The notes: generated by a model from the sequence alone, not told the origin. A DNA stretch of 64,000 nucleotides from BOG-908 sp963795825 (GCA_963795825.1 CAWCIW010000003.1:62001-126000); one strand, 5' to 3'; numbered from the stretch's first letter, positions 1-10,702 are shown. Numbers and translations are program-made.

Positions 1-347
1 GGGTTGATATCGAGCGTGCCATCCTCGCGGTTCGGCCCGAACACCAGCCGCCATTTGCCGGAATGCACGATGAACACCTCGGCGGTATCGTGGCTGTGCT
101 GCGAGTTCACGCAGCCGAACGGCTGCCGCGCGCCGCCGATGTTGAAACCATGCGGCTCGGTGATATGCACGTGCTGGTCCGGACTTTCGGACACGCCGCG
201 GCCGATGATGGTGAAGTTCTCCTTCTCGGTCGAGCCGGGCGTGCGCGTATCGAGAAAGGCGGTGCGGCACGCCACCAGGTCGGCATAGCGGACGAGACGG
301 GCGTTCATGGCGGCTTGACTGGTGTCGGTCACGGTATGCTCCATCAT
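1..347 (-). CDS. Cupin-domain protein, C-terminus beyond window edge
   Basis: Read leftward from ATG at 347 (a second ATG at 344 is equally possible), 115 residues are visible before the window ends. Residues 84-90 are H-S-H-x3-E, the first metal-binding motif of the cupin barrel, followed by a V/I-rich strand and G-K-W-R-L-V-F-G. Cupins are small beta barrels that bind metals or ligands, many of them dioxygenases or isomerases. The second cupin motif lies outside the window, so metal binding and activity cannot be judged. The gene is divergent from the hydrolase/SnoaL pair at 440 and shares a 92-bp upstream region containing a 14-bp palindrome, so the three may be co-regulated. The family is clear; the substrate is unknown. 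Confidence 0.75.
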   Translation of the reverse strand, partial: MMEHTVTDTSQAAMNARLVRYADLVACRTAFLDTRTPGSTEKENFTIIGRGVSESPDQHVHITEPHGFNIGGARQPFGCVNSQHSHDTAEVFIVHSGKWRLVFGPNREDGTLDIN

Positions 348-386
348 GAACGCGGGCTGCAGGCTTCCGACGTCAAAATTTGCGTT

Positions 387-400
387 TGCATTCGAATGCA
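387..400. promoter_or_regulatory. Perfect 14-bp palindrome in divergent promoter region (candidate operator)
   Basis: TGCATTCGAATGCA is a perfect inverted repeat midway between the cupin start (347, minus) and the hydrolase start (440, plus). A TTGCAT at 386-391 and a TATGAC at 408-413, 16 bp apart, could be a weak -35/-10 pair for the rightward gene, with the palindrome overlapping the -35. This layout suits a dimeric repressor acting on both genes. No regulator gene is in view, so this is inference from symmetry and position. Confidence 0.35.
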
Positions 401-439
401 CATGCAATATGACATGGTGGCCTTCCATACAAGGGCGGG

Positions 440-1219
440 ATGCGAGAGTTGGATATCGGCGACGCCGCGACAGTGCAGGCGGCAGGATACCCACCGCTGG
501 TGCTGCTGCCCGGCATGCTGTGCGACGCGCGGGTGTTCGCCCCACTGCGCGCCGAACTGCGCACCGGCCCGGCCCTGGTCCTGCCGATCACCGGCGGCGA
601 GACGGCCACCGCGGTGGCGCACGCCATCCTCGCCTGCGCACCGCCGCGTTTTGTCCTGGCAGGGTTCTCGCTCGGCGGTATCGTGGCGCTGGAGATCGCC
701 GCCATCGCGCCGGATCGCATCATGGGACTGGCGTTTATCGCCAGCACTGCGCGCGCAATGCAGGCCGGCAGCGCGCCCGCCCGCCGGGCGGAGGTGGCCC
801 TCGCCAGGGCCGGCGGCATGGCGGCGCTGGTGCGCGAACTTCTATGGCCGCGCTACGTGACCGACGCCGCGGACACCGACACCGATCTGTATCGCCTCGT
901 TGTGGACATGGCCGAAGCGCTCGGCGTCGAAGCCTTTCGCACGCAGACCGAAATAGCGATCGGTCGGACGGACAGCCGCCAACGGCTGCGCGATTTCCGC
1001 AAACCCGTGCTTGCCATCTGCGGCGAACAGGATGCTGTCTGCACGCCGGAGATGCACCGCGAGATCGCCGCCGCCGCGCCGGACTCCGAACTATGCGTGG
1101 TGCCCGGCGCGGCCCATTTCGTCCTGCTCGAGGCGCCGGGCCAGGTCGCTGCCAGAATGCAGGCCTGGCTCGACCGCCTGTCCGGGCCTGTATACGAAAC
1201 GAACGAGGAGCTCCCATGA
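440..1219 (+). CDS. Alpha/beta-fold hydrolase
   Basis: A 259-residue alpha/beta hydrolase. The nucleophile elbow G-F-S-L-G-G places Ser77 as nucleophile, Asp198 lies in G-E-Q-D and His226 in G-A-A-H-F, giving a complete Ser-Asp-His triad with normal spacing. An oxyanion-hole segment (L-L-P-G-M-L-C-D) sits near residues 22-29. There is no signal peptide, so it acts in the cytosol. A purine-rich AAGGGCGGG directly precedes the ATG. Its stop overlaps the next ATG by four bases (ATGA), so it is translationally coupled to the SnoaL-like protein; together they look like a small-molecule ester or lactone processing pair. The true substrate is not readable from sequence. Confidence 0.8.
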   Translation: MRELDIGDAATVQAAGYPPLVLLPGMLCDARVFAPLRAELRTGPALVLPITGGETATAVAHAILACAPPRFVLAGFSLGGIVALEIAAIAPDRIMGLAFIASTARAMQAGSAPARRAEVALARAGGMAALVRELLWPRYVTDAADTDTDLYRLVVDMAEALGVEAFRTQTEIAIGRTDSRQRLRDFRKPVLAICGEQDAVCTPEMHREIAAAAPDSELCVVPGAAHFVLLEAPGQVAARMQAWLDRLSGPVYETNEELP

Positions 1220-2346
1220 ACGACGACGCCACACCCATCAAGCCCGGCAAATCGCGCCTGCCCGCCCAGCAGGACCAGGCCGTTTTGCAGGTGGAACGCC
1301 GCGATTTCGTGCAGCTCGTGCCGCAGGGCCGCGAGCGCGTGCAGAGCATGCGCGGCTTCGACGAATGCTACACGGACATCGTCGATTACATCGTGCGTTG
1401 CACGCACATGATCTGGGACGAGCGCAACGTCGGGCTGATCTACTCCCACTACACCCATAATTGCGTGGCCTACAGCTCGCTCGGCACGGTGTACAACCGC
1501 GAGGATGTGGTGCGCGAAACGATACAGCGTATCGTCGAACTGCCGGACCGCCGCGGCATGGCCACGCAAGTCGTGTGGCGCGGCAACGATGTCGACGGTT
1601 TCTACACCTCGCATCTGGTCACCGGAACCGGGCGGCACACCGAATACGGCATGTATGGCCGCCCGACCGGCCGCAGTTTCGCCGCCCGCACGATCGCCGA
1701 TTGCATGATCCTGGAGAACAAGATCTATCGCGAATGGCTGGTGCGCGACAACATGGCGCTGATCGTGCAACTCGGCCTGGACCCGCACGCGTTCGCGCTC
1801 GACATGGCGACGAAGCAGTTCGAAAAAGGCCAGGGCATGGTGGAGATCGGCGAGAATCGCCGGCTGATCGGCCAGTATCCGCCGGAGTCGAAAGCCGACG
1901 TCTCGATCGCGCATACCGACACCGAAGTGCAGCTCCTGGAATGGCTGCACCACATCTACAACCGGCGCATGTTCGGCAAGATAGAGGAGATCTACGCGCC
2001 GAACGTGCAGTGGCACGGGCCGATGATGCGCGAACTGTTCGGCGTGGCGGCCGTGCTGCAGCAGACGATGCGGCTGGTGGCGATGATACCGGACGGTTCG
2101 TTCGTGCCGCAGCATATCTGCTCGAATCCCTGCGAGGAGGGCGGCGAGAAAGTGGCGATACGCTGGATCATGGACGGCCATCATCTCGGCTACGGCACGC
2201 TCGGCGCGCCCACCGGCCACAAGCTTTTCGTGATGGGCATGAGCCACTTTCATATTGTGGACGGTCGCATCGTCGACGAATGGGTGGTGTATGACGATCT
2301 GGCCATGCTGGTGCAGTTGAAGCTTGGGGCTTTGGCTGCCGCTTGA
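1216..2346 (+). CDS. Tandem SnoaL/NTF2-like domain protein
   Basis: A 376-residue protein with two consecutive NTF2/SnoaL-like domains. The N-terminal copy spans roughly residues 40-190 and the C-terminal copy roughly 230-370. The latter has the SnoaL signature of an amphipathic helix, W-H-G-P, a G-x-P-T-G-H-K turn and a closing strand ending D-G-R-I-V-D-E-W. Such domains bind hydrophobic substrates and include polyketide cyclases and ester-cyclase-like proteins; tandem forms are less common than single domains. I start it at 1216, where the ATG overlaps the previous stop and GAGGAG lies 6 bases upstream; the frame is open further upstream but only through the hydrolase gene. Function beyond the fold is unknown. 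Confidence 0.72.
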   Translation: MNDDATPIKPGKSRLPAQQDQAVLQVERRDFVQLVPQGRERVQSMRGFDECYTDIVDYIVRCTHMIWDERNVGLIYSHYTHNCVAYSSLGTVYNREDVVRETIQRIVELPDRRGMATQVVWRGNDVDGFYTSHLVTGTGRHTEYGMYGRPTGRSFAARTIADCMILENKIYREWLVRDNMALIVQLGLDPHAFALDMATKQFEKGQGMVEIGENRRLIGQYPPESKADVSIAHTDTEVQLLEWLHHIYNRRMFGKIEEIYAPNVQWHGPMMRELFGVAAVLQQTMRLVAMIPDGSFVPQHICSNPCEEGGEKVAIRWIMDGHHLGYGTLGAPTGHKLFVMGMSHFHIVDGRIVDEWVVYDDLAMLVQLKLGALAAA

Positions 2347-2347
2347 G

Positions 2348-2531
2348 GCAAGAAAGAAAGTAGTCCTTTTTCGAGAAAAAGGACCAAAAAGCTTTTGCTC
2401 CTGACGCCTGCACCACAGCGTACACATTTTCTGCAAAAACACGCGGCTGCAGGAAATGCGTGATCGCCGGGCAAGCGTCGGAGCAAAAGCTTTTTGCTTC
2501 TTTTTCTCGAAAAAGAAGGCCTTACTTCCTT
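2348..2531. repeat. PAIR element 1 (two inverted arms, intergenic)
   Basis: The left arm (2348-2415) has hairpin GTCCTTTTT-CGAG-AAAAAGGAC, then CAAAAAGCTTTTG and GC-rich GACGCCTGCAC. The right arm (2469-2531) is the inverted counterpart, with hairpin stem CTTC/GAAG and CAAAAGCTTTTTG. It begins one base after the SnoaL stop and ends 60 bp before the AsmA start. This is the reference description; other copies vary in stem (GTCC/GGAC or CTTC/GAAG), loop and core. Confidence 0.9.
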
Positions 2532-2591
2532 AACGCTGCGTTACATCCCCGCCCCTTGCCTTCCGCGCCCCCGCCCGCGACAACCCACCCC

Positions 2592-5095
2592 ATGCGCCCC
2601 ACCCCCAAACGCCGCTCCCCCCTGCGCGCGGTCCTGCTCACCACCGCCGCCATCGCCGTCCTGGCCGTGGCCGGCCTCGTGGTCGCCGCAAACGCGCTGG
2701 ACCCCACCCGCCTGGCCGAAACCCTGAAAGACGCCGTCCACCGCGCCACCGGACGGGACCTCACCATCACCGGCGGCGTCCACCTCACGCTGGGCCTCTC
2801 GCCGCAATTCCAGGTCGATACCATCGCGCTCTCCAACGTCGCCGGCGGCACCCGCCCGCAGATGCTGACCGCCCAGAGCCTCACCGCCCAGCTCGCCCTC
2901 CTTCCCTTGCTCGGCGGCGACGCGGTGATCTCCTCGCTCACCCTGCGCAGCCCGGACATCCTGCTGGAACGCGCGCCGGACGGCACGCCCAACTGGCAGT
3001 TCGCCCCGGAGCGGCGCGCCCTCTACACCGGCCATACCAGCAGCACGCCGCACGGCGAGGCCGGCCGCGTGGAAATACGCAATGTCGGCATAGAAGGCGG
3101 CCAGGTGACCTGGGCCGCCGGCCCTGGCCCCACCACCACGCTGCAGATCGCCCACCTGACCTGGGCCGCCCAGGGGCCGGACCTGCCGATGTCGCTGGCG
3201 TTCTCCGGCACCAAAGGCGGCGTGCCGATTACGCTGACGGCCAGCTCGGGCTCGCTGCAGCGGCTGCAGGGCGGCCCCACCAGCGCGCTCGCCGGCGCCT
3301 GGCCGCTCACCATCGACCTGGCCGTGCTCAAGGCGAGCCTCCACCTGGAAGGCGGCATCAACCACCCCGAGCAGGGCCGCGGCTACCAGTTCCGCATCAC
3401 CGCGAACGCCCCCGCCTTGGCCGAGCTGGACCCGCTGCTCACCAACGCCACGCTGCCGCCGCTGGCAGACGTGAACGCCACGCTCCTGCTCTCGGACAGC
3501 AGCGCCGGCGAACTGCGCACTTCCCAGGTCTCGATCCACACCGGCGCGTCCAATCTCGACGCGTGGGTCCCGGGCCTGGCGATCAAGCAGCTTCTGCTCT
3601 CCGCCCCCGGCCCGGGCCAGCTCGTCCAGCTCTCGCTCGACGGCACCTACCAGCAGCAGCCTTTGCGCGTCTCCGGCACCGCGATGCAGCCGGACGTGGT
3701 CGGCACCGGCGGCCCGATCCAGGCCACAATCACCGCCCAGGCCGCGGGCGCCAACTTCGCCGCCCACGGCACCATCCCGCCCAGCACCACCGCCGCCGGC
3801 CTCGATCTCACGATCACCGCCCGCGCGCCGGACCTGGCGTCGCTCTCCCCGCTGATCGGCCGCGCCCTGCCGCCGGCGCATGATTTCGCGCTCGATGCCC
3901 AGGTGGGCGACGCCGGCGTCCGGCTACGCGGCGTCGCCATACGCAACCTGGCCGTCACCTCCTCGCTGGGCGACATCTCCGGCCAGCTCACCGCGCAGTG
4001 GGCGCCGCGCGCCGCCATCACCGGCACGCTCACCTCCCGCGTGCTCGACCTCGACGCGATCGGCGCCCCCCAGGGCGGCGCGCTGCCCGCCATCTGGCCG
4101 CTCCCCGAAGCCGGGAGCCAGACCACCACCACACCCGCACCCGCCCCGGCCCAGCCGGCCGCAGCACCAGCAACCGGCACCGCCGCGCCGCCCAACCCGC
4201 TGCCGCTGGCCCGCCTGCGCAACACCGACGCCAACCTCACCCTCTCGATCGGCGAACTCACCTATGCCGGCCAGAAACTCTCCGACCTGCAGGCCCACCT
4301 GCAGCTCACCGATGGCAAGCTGGCACTCAACCCGTTCCGCGCCCAAACCGAGGAGGGCGTGATCATCGGCGGCGCCTCGATCGATGCCAGCTCCGACGAG
4401 CCGCCGGTCGCCGTCACCCTGCGTTCGCCGTCGATCTCGGCGGCCGCCATAGCCGGGCTGCTCGGCTATCCCGGGCGGCGCGCACGGCACCATGCAGGTG
4501 GACGCCGAACTGAACGGCACCGGCCAGACGATCCCGGCGCTGAAAGCCACGCTGGACGGCCATCTCGGCCTGGCCATGGTCAACGGCTCCGTCGACGACG
4601 CGCTGGTCCAGGGCCTGCTCGGCGCGCGCACTCGACACCGCGGGCGTGCCCAGCCTCGGCGGCGGCACCAGCCAGGTCCGCTGCCTGGCGCTGCGCATGA
4701 ACTTCACCAACGGCACCGGCACGCTCAGCGCGCTCGCCGCCGACACCTCCAAGCTGGCGCTCGACGGCTCCGGCCAGATCGATCTCCGCGCGCAGACCGC
4801 CGACCTGCATCTGCGGCCGCGCCTGCGCCTCGGGCCCACCGAGGTGGCGGCTCCGGTGTGGCTGCATGGGCCGTTGAACGACCTGAAAGGAACGCTCGAT
4901 CCGGTGCTGGGCGGCGGGCGCGTTGGTTTGTCGATCGGCGGGGCACCGGCTGGGTCGTCTTCCTGTGCGTCCAAGCTGGGTATCGCACGTGGCGGGCTGG
5001 GGGGGCCGTTGCCCTTGGCGGCGCCTGCGCCTGCGGCGGATACCGGGTTCGTTATTCGTAAGCCTAAGGATCTGCTGAAGGGGCTGTTCCACTGA
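2592..5095 (+). CDS. AsmA family protein (two frameshifts)
   Basis: An AsmA-like protein of about 833 residues once two shifts are corrected. Residues 1-35 hold a basic stretch then a single hydrophobic anchor, so the bulk is periplasmic; the rest is low-complexity beta-rich sequence typical of AsmA/TamB-like proteins linked to outer-membrane biogenesis or lipid transport. The frame moves +1 near 4470 (one extra C before GGGCGGCG) and again near 4627 (extra base in GCGCGCGC). Across both junctions the protein continues sensibly (L-L-G-Y-P-G-G-A-H-G-T-M, then L-L-G-A-A-L-D-T-A). A Pro/Ala-rich linker lies near residues 510-535. The C-terminus ends L-L-K-G-L-F-H. The first ATG after the PAIR element is taken as start. 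Confidence 0.75.
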
Positions 5096-5102
5096 GGGTA
5101 GG

Positions 5103-5280
5103 AAGCAAGGCCTTCTTTTCTGAAGAAAAGAAGCAAAAGACTTTTGCCATGACGCCTGCCCCAGCGCTGCGGTCAGCTTCTGCCGCCGCCTGCGCTGGCA
5201 TACTCAGCGCAGGCCTAGGTGCAGGCGGGAAGATAAAAGTTTTTTGGTCCTTTTTTTCAAAAAAGGACTGCTTGCCTTAC
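5103..5280. repeat. PAIR element 2
   Basis: The left arm (5103-5160) has the CTTC...CTGAAG...GAAG hairpin followed by CAAAAGACTTTTG; the right arm (5219-5280) has AAAAGTTTTTTGG and a GGTCC/GGACT hairpin. It fills the gap between the AsmA stop and the GTG start of the ATP12 gene, ending 15 bp before that start. Confidence 0.88.
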
Positions 5281-5294
5281 CTGGCCTCCCCACC

Positions 5295-6013
5295 GTGAAG
5301 CGCTTCTGGACGCAAGCCACGGTAACCGAAGAAGCCGGAAGCTACGCCATAAAGCTGGACGGCCGCCCGATGCGCCTCCCCGGCGGCCCGATCCTGGCGC
5401 TGAAAGCCGCCCCCTCGCCCACGCCATCGCCGCGGAATGGGAAGCCGCCGGCGCCACGCTCACCGCCGAGGACGTGCCGCTCACCCGCATCGCCGGCACC
5501 GCCCAGGAGCGCGTGGCGCCCGACCCCGCTTCCACCATCGCCGCCCTGGCCGCCTATGGCGAGACCGACCTGCTCTGCTACCGCGCCGCAGCGCCGGAAG
5601 CGCTGGCCGCCCGCCAGGAGGCGCTCTGGCAGCCCTGGCTCGCCTGGGCCGCGCGCGTGCACGATGCCCATCTCCTGGTCACCACCGGGATCGGCCATAT
5701 CGCCCAGCCCCCGGGCGCCCTGGCCGCATTGCGCGCCGCGCTGGCCAGCCGGTCCGCCTTCGAACTCGCCGGGCTGGGGATACTGGTGCCGGCCACCGGC
5801 AGCCTGGTGCTCGGCCTGGCGGTGGCCGAAGGCGCGCTCGATGCGGCGCAGGCGCACGCGCTGGCAGCACTCGACGAGTTGTTCCAGGTAGAAAAATGGG
5901 GCGAGGACCACGACGCGGCGCAGCGCCGGCTGCACGTGGCGGCGGATATCGCGGTGGCGGCGCGGTTCATCCGCCTGTCGGCGCCGGCGCACCCGTCAGG
6001 ACCGCCTGGCTGA
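5295..6013 (+). CDS. ATP12 family ATP synthase F1 assembly chaperone (one frameshift)
   Basis: About 239 residues after correction. The N-terminus reads V-K-R-F-W-T-Q-A-T-V then L-D-G-R-P-M-R-L-P-G-G, the ATP12 signature, and the centre has A-H-A-I-A-A-E-W-E-A-A-G, P-L-T-R-I-A-G-T-A, and later V-T-T-G-I-G-H and W-G-E-D-H-D-A near the C-terminus. ATP12 proteins bind the F1 alpha subunit during ATP synthase assembly; alphaproteobacteria carry a homologue. The start is GTG at 5295, 15 bp after the PAIR element. One base is missing in the C-run at 5410-5414: CCCC should be CCCCC for frame continuity. The last 47 bases overlap the 3' end of the opposing Nudix gene. Confidence 0.82.
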
Positions 6014-6440
6014 GCCGTATCATGCGCAGCATATCCGCCGGGAGGTCGTAGGGGTCCAGACGGTCCAGCGCGGCCCAGGCGAGTTCGGCCGCATCGCCGC
6101 CGGCCAGCGCGGCACCACCGGTCCAGGCGGTGCAGAAATCCAGTATCGTGTAGTGGAAGCGTATGGCGCCGTCGGCGTCGCGGTGGATGCTGTCCGCATG
6201 CCCGGCCAAATGCAGCCTGCCGGCGACCAGGCCGGTCTCTTCGGCCAGTTCCCGCCGTGCCGCCTGCTCGGCCGTCTCGCCCAGTTTCTGCGCGCCACCC
6301 GGCAGGCTCCACGCGCCCATCGCCGGTGGCCGCGCCCGTTTCACGAGCAGCACGGCGCCGGGGCGCAGCATCACGATGCCGATGCCTACGAGCGGCCGCG
6401 CGGGATATTCACGGCTTGTGGTGCGAACCAGATCACCCAT
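5967..6440 (-). CDS. NUDIX hydrolase
   Basis: A 157-residue Nudix protein. The Nudix box is intact at residues 49-71: G-x5-E-x7-R-E-L-x-E-E-x-G-L, giving the Mg2+-binding helix-loop-helix. The preceding L-V-G-I-G-I-V-M-L and W-S-L-P-G-G strands match the ADP-ribose/NADH pyrophosphatase type, so hydrolysis of a nucleoside diphosphate derivative is likely, but the exact substrate is not readable. The start at 6440 overlaps the end of the upstream membrane-protein gene by eight bases and is preceded by GCCAGG; an in-frame ATG at 6461 lies inside that gene and is less likely. It is last of the leftward run recG, DUF6311, Nudix. Confidence 0.88.
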   Translation of the reverse strand: MGDLVRTTSREYPARPLVGIGIVMLRPGAVLLVKRARPPAMGAWSLPGGAQKLGETAEQAARRELAEETGLVAGRLHLAGHADSIHRDADGAIRFHYTILDFCTAWTGGAALAGGDAAELAWAALDRLDPYDLPADMLRMIRLSQAVLTGAPAPTGG

Positions 6441-8652
6441 CCTGGCGCAGGCTGATGGCATACAGCCTTACACCCGCCCGGCGCACCGGCGCCGCCAGAT
6501 GCCGCTTCTCCGGCGCCACCGGCCGGCGCACCTGGAATACGATCCGAACGGCACCCGGCGTGAGGCTCGACGGCAGCGGCAACGCCACTTCGGCACGGCG
6601 CAGATCGGTCAGAGCGAGCGTCCGGGCCGGCCCATCGTCGATACGCACCGAGATTTCTCGCACGCCATCCGCCGACTGCGCCACGCCGTCGAGCGCAAGC
6701 ACAAGCGTGAAGGAGCCCGCTGTGCCGGCGGGCAGCCTGAACAGAAGCGTCGATTGCGGCCCCTCTGACCACGCGGTTTGCTTTCCGTCGCGTGCCCAGC
6801 CGAACGACAGGTACGGCGTGAGCGCCTCGCCCGCCGCCGCAACCCCAGGAACCAGGACCGGCACCGGCGCACCCACAGGCGCCGGGGTTGCGGCAAGCGG
6901 GTTGGCTTCGTCGCGCGTGCACAGCACGCCGGCCGCCTCCCGCCTGCAATCGGCGCCGGTGCCGAGCGCCTCCTGCCTGAGGGCCGGCACCGCTTCGGGC
7001 AGGAAGAATCGCACTTCGTCGCGTGCCAGTGGCGCTTCCAGCCCGTCGGCCAGTGCCGTCTCGCAATCGAAGCCATCCGGCTGGCGCGCCATGCGTATGT
7101 CGGCCAGGCGCAGCCCCTGACGCACCGCCGCAAGCCGCAGCAGGTCTGCCGTGGCAGTCACCTTATCGCAGGCCGGCACCACGCGCAGCAGCGTGGCCCC
7201 GTGCGGTATCGCAAAGGCGGGTGCCTGCTGGTTCCGGCCGGCGAAGAACCCGGCCGCCCGCGCACGCATCGGCGCTGTGTCTATCCCCTGCAGAACGATC
7301 GCCGCCATGAGCACAGCGCCAAGCCCCACCGGCCGCAGCCGCGCGGCGCTCCATGCCACCGCGCCGACCATGATCGCGTAGCCCACCACCCAGAACGCGC
7401 GTCCGGACGACTGCACCGACGCGGCCAGCCGGCGCCACGGCCAGAGCGGCAGGTTCAGCACCAGCCAATGCCCGGCATACACGTGCGGGCTGAGCGCCAG
7501 CGCGGTCAGCGCGAGCAAGGGCACGCCGAGCGCAAGCGCCACGTCGCGCGACGGCAGGCCGGCGCGCGGACTGCGCCAGGCCAGCACGGCCCCGACCACC
7601 ACCAGCAGCAGCACCCCGCCGCCCTGGTAGTTGAAGCCCTCGGTACTGGCCGCCGGTCGCGTCGATGATCGGCAGCGTGGCGCCGAACAGGCCGGACAAT
7701 TGCGGCACCACTGGCGACAGCAGGTTCATCGAGTAGTGCCCGTAACCGGACGCCGTGGCGCCGAGGCTGCCGCTCAACACCCACAGCAGGAGCACCGGCG
7801 CGACACAGACGGCGCCATAGCGCAACGCCACGCATCCGATACACCCGTGGCGCCCCCGCCCCGTGCCTGCTCGCCCGATGCCGGCTCGCCCGGTGCCTGC
7901 GTGCGACGTGCTTACTTGCAACTTGCCCGCTTGCGACGTGCCCGGTCGCGAGATTAACGCGAGACTGCTCCATTGCGCGCCGCCCGCGCCTGCAGCACGG
8001 CGTGGAGCAGCGGTGTCGCCAGCACGATGGCCGAATAGACGAACACGTAAGGGTGCGTGAGTATCGCCACGGTCAGAAGCGCCCCCGCCGACCACCACAG
8101 CGCATCGCGTGGTGCGCGGACCAGGCGCACGGCCAGCCCGAGCGCGCCCAGCAGCAGGAAATGCCCGAGCAGGTTGAGGTGGCTGAACCGCATCAGCCAG
8201 GCCGGGCAGAGCAGGCTCAGTACCGCCAAGCCGATCGCCGCAAGCCAAGCGCCGGCCGGGCTGCGCGATGGGCCGAACCCACGCAGCGCATACACTGCAG
8301 CCACCGGCTGCAGCACCCAGCACACCACGAGCCACGCCCCGAGCAGGTTCACCGGATGGCCGACGATGCCCGCGACCAGCTTGGCAATCAGCGAGGCAAG
8401 CGGATTGCTGTCCGTCATCGCGATGCTGCGGCCGGCCGGCCAGGCGAGACGGTCCGCGAGCAGCAACGGCCAGTGCCAGCCGGATTGCTGGAAAGCCAGA
8501 TGCCCCGTCAGCCCCATCGCGGGATCGCCGCCCGGCATCACCCAGAGCGCGCCGGTGCCCAACATGGTCGCCAGCGGCAGCGTCGCCACCGCGGCGCATA
8601 CGCCGATACACAGGGCTACCACATAGACGAGACGGTCCGGCACCGTTCTCAC
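6433..8652 (-). CDS. DUF6311-like polytopic membrane protein (two frameshifts)
   Basis: About 740 residues over three frame segments: 8652 to about 7970, about 7970 to about 7645, and about 7645 to 6433. The N-terminal half has many hydrophobic segments; the centre contains G-Y-G-H-Y-S-M-N-L-L-S-P, I-D-A-T-G-G-Q-Y and then E-G-F-N-Y-Q-G-G-G, a combination I associate with DUF6311 proteins (GT-C-like membrane proteins, function unproven). The C-terminal 300 residues are a predicted periplasmic beta-rich domain. One extra base near 7645 separates Q-Y from E-G-F-N-Y; another shift lies near 7970. A repetitive Gly/Ala/Thr linker is encoded at 7861-7945. ATG at 8652 overlaps the recG stop (ATGA), so the two are coupled. 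Confidence 0.7.
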
Positions 8653-10702
8653 CCCGACCCCAGGCTACGCAACCCCGCCCCACGCTCGAACATCCGCAAC
8701 AGCAACCGCACCGCCCTCCCGCGCGGCGTCTCCAGTTTCGGATCGCGCTCCAGCAACAAAGCCGCATCCCGGTTCGCCATGCGGAGCAGCCCCTCATGCT
8801 CCACCGGGTCGGCCAGCCGCCAACCCGGCTGCCCCGACTGCCGCTTGCCCAACAGATCCCCTCCGCCGCGTATGCGGAAATCCTCGTCGGCGATCACGAA
8901 CCCGTCCTCGGTATCGCGCAGCAAAACCAGCCGCCGCCGCGCCGTCTCGCTCAGCCCGTCATCGTGCAACAGCAAACAATAACTAGCCGCCGACCCACGC
9001 CCCACCCGCCCGCGCAACTGGTGCAACTGCGCCAGCCCGAACCTTTCGGCATGCTCCACCACCATCACGCTCGCCGCCGGCACGTCCACGCCCACCTCGA
9101 TCACCGTGGTCGCCACCAGCAGCCGCGTCACGCCCCGCGGCGAAATCCGCCAGCGCGCCCTCGCGCACCGCCACGTCCATCTGCCCGTGCGCCAATCCCA
9201 GCCGCGCGCCGAACCGCTTGCGCAACGCCGCGTAGCGCGCCTCCGCCGCCGCCAGATCGAGCATCTCGTTCTCGGTCACCATCGGACACACCCAGAACAC
9301 CTGGTCGCCGCGGTCCAGCGCGCGCGCGATGCCGTCCACCACGTCATCAACCGTCGCCAGCGAGTGCAGCGTGGTGCGTATCTTCTGCCGCCCGGCCGGC
9401 TTCTCGGCCAACCGCGAAACCGTCATCTCGCCCCAATGCGTGAGCAGCAGCGTGCGCGGGATCGGCGTCGCCGTCATCACCAGCACGTCGGTCGCATCCC
9501 CCTTGCCGCCCAAGCTCCCCCGCTGGTCCACCCCGAAGCGGTGCTGCTCGTCGATCACCGCCAGCGCCAAATCCCGATACGCCACCCCGTCCTGGAACAG
9601 CGCATGCGTCCCCACCACCAGCGGCACCCGCCCGCTCTGCAACCCCAGCAGCGTGTTGCGCCGGGCCACCCCCTTCACCGACCCGGTCAGCAGCGCCACC
9701 GGCACCGGACAGATCTTCGTCAGAGTCCGGTGGTGCTGCCGCGCCAGCGTCTCCGTCGGCGCCATCATCGCCGCCTGCGCGCCGCCCTCCACCGCCCGCA
9801 ACATCGCCAGCGTCGCCACCAGCGTCTTGCCCGAGCCCACATCGCCCTGCAGCAGCCGCAACATCCGCGTAGGCGCCGCCAGATCCGCGTCGATCTCGCC
9901 CAGCGCCTCGTCCTGCGACCCGGTCAGCGCGTGCCCGAACCGCGCCAGCGCCGCCCGCCGCAGCGCGCCCGTCGCCCACCAGCGACCGTCCCGGCCGCGC
10001 CCGCTCCCGGCTCCGCATCCACGAAATCGCCACCTGGTGCGCCAGCAACTCGTCATACGCCAGCCGCGCGCGCACCTCCGGCCCAGGATGCTCGCGCGGT
10101 GCATGCAGCGCGAGCAACGCCGCGCCGAACCCCGGCCACCGTTCGCGCTTCAACAAAGTCGGCTCGTGCCACTCCGGCAAATCGGGAATACGCGCCAACC
10201 CCTGCGTCAGCGCCGACCGAAGCTGGCTCGGAAACAGCCCCGCCGTCAGCGGCCACACCGGCTCCAGCGCGGGTATCAGCTCCGGCCGCTCCAACGGCGC
10301 GATGTGGTCCGGATGCGGCATCGTAAGCCGCTCGCCAAAACTGTCCAGCCGCCCGGACACCAATATCCGCGAGCCCACCGCCAGTGCCTGCGCCTTTGCC
10401 GGCTTGAAGAACACCAGCTCGGCGAGCCCCGTGTCGTCCTTCACGATCACCCGCCAGGGCTGCCGGTTCGTGGCCGGCTTCTCGTGGCGCACCACTTCCA
10501 CCTCGAGCGTCGCCACCTGGCCGGGGAGCGCCGCCTGGATCGTGGGCCTGTGGCGACGGTCCACGAAACTTTCGGGGAGGTGGAACAGGAGGTCCAGCAC
10601 GCGGGTGCCGCCGGTTACGCGGGCCAGGGCGGTCGCTAGAGCGGGGCCTACGCCGCGGAGGGTGGCGGCGGGTTCGAGCAAGGGGGTGAGGGGGTCGGTC
10701 AA
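8649..10702 (-). CDS. recG: ATP-dependent DNA helicase RecG (two frameshifts)
   Basis: RecG unwinds branched DNA and remodels stalled forks. About 684 residues after correction, the usual length. In order: N-terminal wedge/OB region (L-L-F-H-L-P-E-S-F-V-D-R-R near residue 45), helicase motif I G-D-V-G-S-G-K-T, motif II as D-E-Q-H, M-T-A-T-P-I-P-R-T, and C-terminal V-I-E-V-G-V-D-V-P with Q-L-R-G-R-V-G-R-G. Frames break near 9990 (before W-W-A-T-G-A-L-R-R) and near 9135 (one G missing in GGGG before T-R-L-L-V-A-T-T). TTG at 10702 is the start. The break positions sit in GC runs and the protein is otherwise intact, so sequencing indels are likelier than inactivation. Confidence 0.9.

Noticed and set aside
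853..2442. Long minus-strand ORF of 529 codons opposite the hydrolase and SnoaL genes
   Set aside because: It is a mirror of two well-supported genes, rich in His, Arg and Ala, and runs into the PAIR repeat; typical GC-rich shadow ORF.
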